64,000 bases of DNA, taken from positions 35,244,832 to 35,308,831 of the forward strand of contig NC_063172.1 in the NCBI RefSeq assembly GCF_023159225.1. The letters run 5' to 3'. The notes under the pieces were generated by a model. It was not told the DNA's origin, searched no databases, and saw only the letters and a program-made list of their open reading frames with translations. Source of the DNA: Perognathus longimembris pacificus. Taxonomy: Eukaryota > Chordata > Mammalia > Rodentia > Heteromyidae. A program made the position numbers and the translations under genes. Position 1 is the stretch's first letter, and each line of letters starts with the position of its first letter. Shown here piece by piece: positions 56,453-64,000 of this stretch.

Positions 56453-56454
<2 letters not shown>
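56086..56454. other. unique DNA, poly-A run
   Basis: A T/A homopolymer junction (TTTTTTTAAAA..) at about 56,143-56,169. Nothing else was recognised. Confidence 0.4.
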
Positions 56455-56483
<29 letters not shown>

Positions 56484-56695
56484 CGATCATGAGGCTTGAA
56501 CTCTGGTCCTGGGCACTATCCCTGAGCTCTTCAGCCAAGGCTAGCATTCAACCATTTGAGCCACAGTGCCACTTGCAGTTTTCTGGTAGTTAACTGGAAA
56601 TAAGAGTCTCATGAACTTTCCTGCCTGGGCTGGCTTTGAACTGTGATCCTCAGATCTAGGATTACAGGCTTGAGCTACTGGCACCTGACTTTCAA
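56455..56695 (-). repeat. 7SL-Geo composite SINE
   Basis: Poly-T (with CTTTT repeats), antisense Geo (GAGGCTTGAACTCTGGTCCTGGGC..CATTTGAGCCACAGTGCCACTTGC), linker TAGTTAACTGGAAATAAGAGTCTCATGAACTTTCCTGCC, antisense 7SL-like arm (CAGATCTAGGATTACAGGCTTGAGC; the AGCTACTCAGGAGGC block is deleted). Confidence 0.92.
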
Positions 56696-57564
56696 TTCTT
56701 TTTGAACTGTGTCACCCTTTTCTTTGCTCCCTGCCAGTCTTACCCTTCCATACCCACCCACAGTTTATTTTCCAAAATGTGCATTTTATCTTTTAGCTCA
56801 CTTTCTTTTTCACCCATTATGGCTGTGCCCTTACAGCATCATGGTTAGGTGGAAATGAAACTGTTTCAACATAAATATTATGATACAGACAACCATTTAG
56901 ATGAAGACTTATGAATTATTGACAAAGTTGTCATTTCTTTGCATTTTTTAAGATCAGAAAGTTACAGCTTTACCCTAAGATTTTCATATGTATTACCATT
57001 TTATTTGATCAGTTGTGTATATGTATGTGGTACTTTGTCCTATCTATCACTCATTTTCTGGAGCATGTCAAGATTAGGATGGTCCTAGCCTATATATTTG
57101 GATCTTTATTCAATTGCTACCGTTTAGATTCCTCATTTTTTATATTTCTGAATATCTCCGCAAAGTTCACATGACTTCAACATCTCTCTGCTTTTGATTC
57201 TTCTTTTAAAGATGCATACCTTAAATAAAATATGTATTTAGATAACACAGGCTCCAAAATGTTTGTATAATGGTATCTATAAGTGAATGAGTTGAAATTT
57301 ATTTCTCTCACTATAAGTAATCACAACTAGAGAAAATTCATTAGTGTATTACATTAGCATTTTCTTGTCATCTGTGTAGAATGGTCCCTCCACCATTTTG
57401 TCAGTGCAACTCAGAAACATCATTTATGGTGCTCCTTAAATATGTTCTTCATTCTTTGTTCTCTCTGGCACCTGATTAACTCTCTCTTATTTTCTGTCTA
57501 TTTAATTGACTACCACACGTACTGAGATAGTATTACTGGCATCATATAATATTTATCCTTTTGT
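56696..57564. other. unique DNA, nothing recognised
   Basis: AT-rich. Parts may be very old L1, but I could not establish homology. Confidence 0.35.
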
Positions 57565-57795
57565 ATTGTCTTGGGGCTTAAACTGAGGACTTGGGGGATA
57601 TTCCTGAGCTTCTTTTAATCAAGGCTAATTTTCCACCATTTGAGTATTAGCAATACCATTTCTGACTTATTCTGAGTAGTTTTTTGGAGATAAGACTCAT
57701 GGACTTTCCTGCCTGGGCTGATTTTGAACCATGATTCTCAGATCTCATCGTCATGAGTAGCTAGGAACACAAGCCTGTGCCACCAGCACTAAGCA
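57565..57795 (-). repeat. 7SL-Geo composite SINE, diverged
   Basis: GTCTTGGGGCTTAAACTGAGGACTTGGG..CCACCATTTGAG, linker TTTTTTGGAGATAAGACTCATGGACTTTCCTGCC, antisense 7SL arm (CAGATCTCATCGTCATGAGTAGCTAGGAACACAAGCC..GCCACCAGCAC). Confidence 0.88.
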
Positions 57796-57814
57796 CACAG
57801 TATATTTTCAAAGT

Positions 57815-57990
57815 TAATACACTTTGTAGAATGTGTTAGGATTCCATTCTCTTCTAAGTCTGATTAAAATTCCACTATATTTAAATAGTTCATTTTATTT
57901 TTATCCACTCATTAAAAGATGCTTTTTATTGTTTTTATATTTTAGCTATTGTAAATAGTGCTGCTCTAGAGATTGGTATACAAATTCACT
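57815..57990 (-). mobile_element. ancient L1 fragment
   Basis: TCCACTATATTTAAATAG, then TTTATCCACTCATTAAAAGATGC, then TATTTTAGCTATTGTAAATAGTGCTGCTCTAG, matches the antisense of the widely conserved L1 ORF2 3' region (TTATCCATTCATC..CTTGGCTATTGTGAATAGTGCTGC). Confidence 0.75.
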
Positions 57991-58827
57991 TAAAGCAAAA
58001 CAAAAAGACCCTTTTACTCTATGGAATTCTCACCTCTCCCGGTAAGTCCCTTTTGGGTTTTCCCCATACAGAATCAGTGACTTTATCGCTTTGCATTCTT
58101 ATCTAGACCTCATTTCTGACCCTTCAGCCTTTCCTCCTTCATTACCTCCCTCTGAGAAAAGCCCCTGGCGGGTTCAGAATTGGAAAGAATAGGAAGGTAT
58201 ATCCCACTTACATAAGGCATGAAACTTTGCTACCAGTGAAACGTGGATAACAAGTTTATTTCCTCATTATTCCACATGTCACATTCTAGGGTGTTATTGT
58301 CCCGGACTTCTCATTAGCACCTCATTACTATGGCTCCTACATATATTGTGCTTGTTTTTAAATTTCTCTGAAAAGCTTTGCTAATAAAATGTCACCATGT
58401 ATATCCCCATGAACTCCTACAGCATAGCATCGGAAATGTGTCTGAAATCTCTTAGAAAATGGATAGCTCAGCAATTAGAAACCTGTACTGCTAGATGGAA
58501 AAAATAAACTGCAACTCAGGAAAAATGACCAATGAATCCACATGAAATTTATTTTCTTCCTTAGCTGCTTGTTAATCCCTAATTACCCACAGACAGGTTG
58601 GAGGACAAATTCCAGAGCTATTGCCCAGGCAGGAGGCCATTTGAATGCCCAATTCATTGTTAGTCTGTCATGATGTTTAATTTAGATAAAGTAGATCTTC
58701 AGGAAACTATTGCTTTTCTGACACACAATCAAAAGTATCCTGTCCAAAAATGACACACAAAGTCATACTGGTACCCTCATCCCTACCCTCTACTGCTCCT
58801 TTACCCATTCACCTTCCCTTTCAAAAA
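57991..58827. other. unique DNA, moderately complex
   Basis: No transposon was recognised. Base composition is less AT-biased than average for the window (58,030-58,330). No exon was defensible. Confidence 0.35.
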
Positions 58828-58837
58828 ACAAAAGTAG

Positions 58838-59055
58838 GGGCTGGGGATATAGCCTAGTGGCTAGAGTGCCTGCCTCGGATACACGAGGCCCTAGGTTCGA
58901 TTCCCCAGCACCACATATACAGAAAACAGCCAGAAGCGGCCCTGTGGCTCAAGTGGCAGAGTGCTAGCCTTGAGCGGGAAGAAGCCAGGGACAGTGCTCA
59001 GGCCCTGAGTCCAAGGCCCAGGACTGGCCAAAAAAAAAAAAAAAACACGAAACAA
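58838..59055 (+). repeat. IDL-Geo SINE, young, complete
   Basis: GGGGCTGGGGATATAGCCTAGTGGC, perfect B box GTTCGATTCC at 58,895-58,904, linker CATATACAGAAAAC, Geo ending CCCAGGACTGGCC, then an A-rich tail. The target duplication AACAAAAGTAG is at 59,056-59,066, with its partner (58,828-58,837) just left. It is nearly identical to the copy at 36.12 kb. Confidence 0.97.
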
Positions 59056-59066
59056 AACAAAAGTAG

Positions 59067-59839
59067 ACCCAAAGATTTATCTGGAACTTTCTCAAGGGTC
59101 TCAGAAATAACATTGCCAGAAACTAGGTAAGAGGAGGAGCTGAATGGTGAGACATCCTAAAAAAAGAAAAAATCAATTACTACCCTCCTTTTCCTTTTAC
59201 ATGTAGCATAACTTGGGGAAGGAATCCTGGGTCTTACCCTGGCAGATTTTTAAATAAAATGGTGTGATAGACTTAGAAAGAAGAGCCACCCACAACTTCT
59301 AGACATCTGTATGTTTGGAGACATTTCTGCCACACTCTTCTATGAATACTGCCAAAGGCCCCTGCTGGATCCGGAAGAGCCACATACTGCAGATGGCGCT
59401 CCTCCTGTGCCTCGTCCTGGAGCTGTGGAGAGAAAAGATCAGGACTGTGGCAACACTTCCTCCTCTGCAGCCCCGCGAACTCTCTGAAAAGAAGTGCTTT
59501 TTATCACATGAGCCAGCAGCCAGTTGAGAAAGATTCTTGCCAGAGCATTATCAAAAGTGGATTGACAGAAGATCTCCTAAGCAGTTTTCACACTCCAATC
59601 TGCCACCTTTGTCTGTATGAAGGCATTTATGATTGCAGCTTTCAAGCCATTTGGCACGGTTTATCCCTTTACAAGATATAAATAGTTCATGGAGGTTCTG
59701 GGATGAAGATGAAATATATCTTATGGGTGGCAGTCTGGCAGACTGCCCCGATTTCAGGTAGATCTTGGCCTACCACAGGAACGATGACTCTGCTACATCA
59801 TCTTTAACTGGAAACTGGGCAGCCTAGAGAGCAACTTTA
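59067..59839. other. GC-richer unique DNA, candidate exon or conserved element
   Basis: 59,310-59,530 holds a 70-codon open frame whose in-frame internal Met (MALLLCLVLELWREK) gives a short hydrophobic run resembling a signal peptide. 59,704-59,758 reads MKMKYILWVAVWQTAPIS and is followed by a donor-like CAG|GTAGAT. I do not recognise either as a known gene. Both could be chance. Confidence 0.25.
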
Positions 59840-59995
59840 CAACTTGGTGGAAAGGAGAAGGGAGGGGAAAGATAGCAGAAGAAAACGAGGGAGGGGGTAA
59901 CAATGTTCGACAAGAACTCTACTCATTTCCTTACTTTTGTAACTGTAACCCCTCTGTACATAACCTTTACAAGAAAAACTAAATAAAAATAATTA
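59840..59995 (+). mobile_element. short L1 3' end
   Basis: Sense L1 3' terminus: a purine-rich G tract, AAAACGAGGGAGGGGGTAACAATG, CTCATTTCCTTACTTTTGTAACTGTAACCCCTCTGTACATAACC, then an AATAAAAATAATT tail. Confidence 0.8.
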
Positions 59996-61108
59996 TGTCC
60001 CTCGAAAGGAAAGATATATAATTTTTCTTCATGCCATGCAAAATGATCCATCACACCTTGTAAATCTACAGCTGAGATTTTAGAAGGAAGAAAACCTTGA
60101 AGTCCTTCCTCATTCCTTTTCACTTTTTGTGGTCAATTTTTCAACTTAGAAATTATTGGCTATGATTGCAATAAAATACAAATTAACAAAAGGTAAAGCT
60201 CCTAGTCTTACCAATCATTTTCATTTACTATGTGATTATTGTACAAGGCTTTTTGGAAGTCACTGTATATGGATTTTCCCATGTAAAGCCATACTAAACT
60301 CTGGGGGTATCCTGAAGAGCAGAGGGTCAAAATCTGTCCAAAAGTCACAACATGAAGCAGCAAAGTAGGGATTTAAGTAGCTGGTTTTGAATCTATGTTA
60401 CATCTTCATAACCATGGAAAGAATTACTAATTAATCACATAATATTCCCATTTAAACCAAAAAGAAAAAAAAAGTAGAGTACTTGTATAAAGAAAATAAA
60501 GCAACCATAACTATGACAATAAACAATGACAGTTTTGTTTCATATATTTATAAGTGACCCAAGGTCTGGAAATTTTGATTTTTGGTCTTTCATATGTATG
60601 TTTTCTCCCACATAGCTTCTATGTCTTTTCTTTTATTATTAGGTGTTTTTTTTTTCCATTTTCTTTTGATGATACTAGGGTTTGACACTCAAGTCATGCC
60701 CTCTGGCCTGTCCTATACATTGAAAATATTTGTCTGTATTTTAGTTTTACCTTAGAAAAGTCCTCAAAAGAACCAAAGACTTTACTTTTTAATCATTTTT
60801 ACCCCAAATTATTTTCATACTACACAAAAAACTTTTACTCACAGATAGAAATAATATTAGGGAAATAAATTTGTGAATTTTTAAATACTACATTATTTTT
60901 ATCCTGTTTGAAATGAATCCATTTTTGCCAGTCAGTCTTGTATTATATTCATTATGTTTGAATGAATGTTCTATTTCCACAAATAAAACATAAATTGTGG
61001 AATATCTCAATTCCTCATTCCAGAGATCCAGAGAAAGATAACATGATTTGTATCCTAGAATAGAAGGCATATTGACTCCCAACAGTTATTTTTAAAAGTT
61101 CCATTTGT
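59996..61108. other. unique AT-rich DNA, nothing recognised
   Basis: No genes. 60,655-60,710 (GATACTAGGGTTTGACACTCAAGTCATGCCCTCTGGCC) faintly resembles an antisense tRNA-like SINE head but is too diverged to call. Confidence 0.35.
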
Positions 61109-61139
61109 ACATAAATATATATGTATATATATATATATG
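61109..61139. repeat. AT-rich (TA)n tract
   Basis: ATAAATATATATGTATATATATATATATG, a low-melting alternating AT run. Confidence 0.85.
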
Positions 61140-61585
61140 TTGATTTCTAGGTTGATTGTACTGTTATTAGTGAATGTACTTTGTATAATTTTAACTGGTT
61201 GCAATTAAAAAATCTATAATATGCCACCTAGGTCACTGTAGTTAATAGTGTTGTTCAAGCCTTTTGTATCTCTATTGATTTTCTAACTGCCTGTTTTACT
61301 AACTGCTGATAAAGGATGCTAATGTACCGACTCCATTTACATTTGTCTATTTCTCCCTTCAATATTATATGTTTTATTTCATAAATCTTGAAGTTCCACT
61401 GTGGGGTACATAAACATTTTTATTATCTTCTTGATGGTTTTTATGCTTGCTTTTTTTTTAATCTCAGGAAATCTACTTTATCTGATGTATTTATTACCAC
61501 TTTGGCTCTTTGTTGTTGGTTAGTAATAGATATCAAACTTATATACTTTTTTCTGTTAGAAGCAGCTTCTCCTATACACATATGT
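61140..61585 (-). mobile_element. ancient L1 ORF2 fragment (endonuclease/linker region)
   Basis: The plus strand follows the antisense of mammalian L1 ORF2: GTGAATGTACTTTGTATAATTTTAAC, TAATAGTGTTGTTCAAGCC, TGATTTTCTAACTGCC, TTTGTCTATTTCTCCCTTCAATATTA, TTTTATTATCTTCTTGATGG, CTACTTTATCTGATGTATTTATTACCACTTTGGC. It is heavily diverged with no reading frame. Confidence 0.75.
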
Positions 61586-61659
61586 TAAAAATGAAAGTGG
61601 CATCCAAATTGAGGAATTAAATTTATATCTTTTCATTTGTGTACTTTATTGTCTCTCTT

Positions 61660-62010
61660 TATTTCTAAAGAATGCCAAAGCTGGAGAGGACATCAATGCT
61701 GTGATACTGTTGAACAACTTAGAGTTTAACAAAAGAAATAACAGGAAATTTAAATGTATTGTCAGGAAGGGGGAAAGGTCAGAGGAGGGGAACAGATAAA
61801 TGAAGAGAGGAAGATTGAGTGATTATGGTCATAAAATTCAATGTATATATGTAAAAATGGAATCCTGTAACTTGAAGGCGTTGAGAGAGATAGGGAAGAA
61901 CAATGGAACAATGGCATTGATCAAGATGAATTGTACTCATAAACTGACATGCTGAACTGAAACTCCTCTTTACAAGTACTTTAAGATAACAACAAAAATA
62001 AAGTAATGTA
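61660..62010 (+). mobile_element. older-type L1 3' end, sense
   Basis: It resembles 55.2-56.05 kb in sense: AACAAAAGAAATAACAGGAAATTTAAATG, AAGGGGGAAAGG, GGCATTGATCAAGATGAATTGTACTCATAAACTGACATGCTGAACTGAAACTCC, ending in an AATAAAGTAATG-like tail. Confidence 0.65.
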
Positions 62011-62839
62011 TATTAAAGTAATACACTTTACATATTCTTATTTGTATATACCATTAATTTATTTCTTTATTTCTTTACTTTTTTGTGTAGCTCTATCTTT
62101 CAATAAAGGAAAATTATTTTAAAATCATTGCAAGATTTTAAAGTCTTCAAAATCATTTCAATATTTATTTAATATTATTTATTTAAGACATGTCAACAAT
62201 GAATTCTCGCAGTGTTGTTCATCTAATAATTAATTATGTTGCTTTTAATTTTGAAAAATATTTTCAGTGTGCAATTCATTTAAGGATTGCTTTTACTTTA
62301 GATACTTTAAAATCCTCTACGTTTTCTTTTGGCTTTCACTGTTTTGACAAGTAGACTGTGAACACTCTTATGTCTGTTTACAAATTTGTTCAAGATATCA
62401 GCCATGGATGCTTAAAGTAAAAGACAACTTGTAGCCTAAATCAAACTTACAGGATCAGGAAAAATGTACACATTTTGGAGTATATATTATATATGTGTAT
62501 AATGTATATACGTGTTTATCAATACCTCCCCCCTCCCACATAAACAGACAGACACATGTACTGGCATATACCTGGTTCCTTATAACTAGCTAGACTTGTT
62601 GAAAGTTTTAGAAAAAGGTCTGCCATAAAAGTTATAAGGAAAGATACCATAGTTCCTGCTTAGGTGTATTTCTAAGTCCTGGCTAGTGTTGAATAACCAA
62701 AATTATGCATGCCAGTTCCCGAAAAGTAGGGCTGTGTTCTAGGACAGGTATCTGAAAGTTCAGGTTACCTATCATCTTGAGACGAGTGGTTGGGGAGTTC
62801 TTAAATGCAAGAATTTTATATTCAGTTATACTTTAGATG

Positions 62840-62841
<2 letters not shown>
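62011..62841. other. unique AT-rich DNA
   Basis: Nothing was recognised. 62,485-62,520 is a TATATATATGTGTATAATGTATATACGTG stretch. Confidence 0.35.
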
Positions 62842-62936
<95 letters not shown>

Positions 62937-62940
62937 TGTG
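62842..62940. repeat. compound (TC)25-(TG)n microsatellite
   Basis: TC repeats to about 62,891, followed directly by TG repeats with a single TT interruption near the end. The Thr-His / Glu-Arg frame through it is an artefact. Confidence 0.97.
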
Positions 62941-63379
62941 CAGTCAAGTGAAGGAGACAACTTGATGTTCTGACCTGAATGTTCATTCAAGGAGAGTGTA
63001 TAAAATCTGCTCATCCCTTTGCCTTTAAAAACAACACTCATGTCAAAGATGAAAATAGTGTGCTTGACTTACATTATGCTAATTAACAAACGCTTTGTTC
63101 TGATTTAGATAAAACACTTCCTGTCACCACCTCTGGATTTTTGATTAGTGTACAACTAACTGTCCCTAGGGTATAAAGTTAAATTAAGCACACACATATG
63201 CTTATTATTCTGAAGTATTTTTAAGTAAGTAAATGCATTGACAAGCACTCATTCTACCATTTGCCCATTTGGGGAGTAGAGAGGTATATGCAATGAAGTG
63301 AATTTTGCTAAGTGGTCTTGGGAAGAAAAGATTACTAATTTAAGAAAACTAAAATTGGACTACAATTTGTTTTTTAAAA
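62941..63379. other. unique DNA, nothing recognised
   Basis: No repeats or exons were recognised. Confidence 0.35.
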
Positions 63380-63432
63380 TCTAGAATGTCAAGTATGCAC
63401 TCTACTACTTGAACCACACCCCCAGTCCTCTT
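63380..63432 (-). repeat. tRNA-like SINE fragment
   Basis: CTAGAATGTCAAGTATGCACTCTACTACTTGAACCACACCCCCAG resembles an antisense tRNA-derived SINE head. Confidence 0.4.
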
Positions 63433-63699
63433 TTTCTTTTTGTTATAATAAAGTGACACATATTTGTTTCAATAAAAATAAAATCAAGTCTATAAATGGA
63501 TCCAATTGCGCTTTGCTTTCAGTGTTAGTACATGTAGCCTTGAGAGGTAAGTTCTAAAATGAAATTAGATAAGGAGGAGAAAGAATACCTGGGAATAATG
63601 GAAGAGAAGGGCCAGGAGAATATAGGGGGTCTTCACACCATTATGCAAAATTTTGATCTTCACAGGAAGTAAGATTACAGTAGAATTTCAGACTATAAC

Positions 63700-63860
63700 A
63701 CGTTGTCAAGAAAATATGAAGGAGAGGGATTGAGAGGGGAAAAAAACCTGGGAGAAAACTAGGGAAGAGGTTACACTGTTCAAAAAGTAATATACTCATT
63801 ACCTGACTTACATAGTCGCAATCACTCAATATATCACATTTACAATGACCATTTTTAAAA
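63700..63860 (+). mobile_element. short L1 3' end
   Basis: Sense L1 terminus: GGAGAGGGATTGAGAGGGG, CTGGGAGAAAACTAGGGAAGAGG, CTCATTACCTGACTTACATAG, AATATATCACATTTACAATGACC. It aligns to the end of the 3'UTR of the full L1. Confidence 0.72.
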
Positions 63861-63894
63861 GTTTTTCTTTGAGAAAATTCAAACCAGAAAAAGT

Positions 63895-64000
63895 AGAGGT
63901 ACTTCCAAAAGAGGGTAGTGGGGGGGGGGAGGGTGAATATGATCAATGTACCATATCCAGATTATAAAAATGACATGATGAAACCATTACAATAAAGTAT
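63895..64000 (+). mobile_element. rodent L1 (Lx-like) 3' end, cut by window edge
   Basis: GGGGGGGGGAGGGTGAATATGATCAATGTACCATATCCAG..TAAAAATGACATGATGAAACCATTAC resembles the murine-type L1 3'UTR (G tract, then GATCAAAGTACATTATATGCATG..AAAATGTCATAATGAAACCCATTA). It is a different 3'UTR type from the other L1s here. Confidence 0.5.

Noticed and set aside
1..64000. CRISPR arrays, prokaryotic operons, phage or plasmid features
   Set aside because: None present; the repeats are interspersed eukaryotic retroelements and microsatellites, and no dense coding exists on either strand.

Overview
This window is nuclear DNA from a mammal, most likely a geomyoid rodent (kangaroo rat, pocket mouse or pocket gopher group). 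The best evidence is a dimeric SINE present in six near-complete copies. Its left half is ID-like and tRNA-Ala-derived, and its right half is the Geo monomer. This IDL-Geo arrangement is known only from Geomyoidea as far as I recall. There are no bacterial-style genes. I found no intact host protein-coding exon I could defend, so the window reads as an AT-rich intergenic or deep intronic stretch built from transposable elements, microsatellites and unique sequence.

Region by region. 1-26 kb: unique DNA with an ancient L1 3' end (about 1.9-2.3 kb), several 5'-truncated L1 3' ends all on the minus strand (about 4.6, 6.5, 11.8, 16.9, 20.6 and 22.3 kb), and 7SL-Geo and IDL-Geo SINEs, including one SINE split by an L1 insertion at 16.9 kb. 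26.3-28.6 kb: an old minus-strand MaLR-type LTR retroelement with both LTRs and a non-coding internal region, itself interrupted by an L1 tail. 30.36-30.65 kb: a reverse-transcriptase remnant of a CR1/L3-type LINE, still an 82-codon open frame. 31.7-41 kb: MIR relics, a second 5'-inverted L1, two long GT tracts and more SINEs. 41-45.5 kb: the longest almost repeat-free stretch.

45,557-53,047 holds a full-length L1 flanked by a perfect 17-bp target-site duplication. It has a long (about 2 kb) 5'UTR with YY1-like motifs, an ORF1 and ORF2 each broken by stops and frameshifts, and a G-rich 3'UTR ending in AATAAA. It is dead, but it serves as the reference for recognising the smaller L1 fragments. 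53.4-56.1 kb is a pile of older L1s invaded by a younger L1 and a SINE. 56.4-64 kb holds further SINE and L1 fragments, a compound TC/TG microsatellite and an L1 3' end running off the window edge.

The most useful observations are: the modular exchange between 7SL-Geo and IDL-Geo SINEs at a shared linker; two L1s with twin-priming 5' inversions; a clean strand split of the young L1 tails (all minus left of 27.2 kb, all plus right of 33.1 kb); the L1 5'UTR architecture; and the CR1/L3 and MaLR fossils. No convincing new gene system was found.
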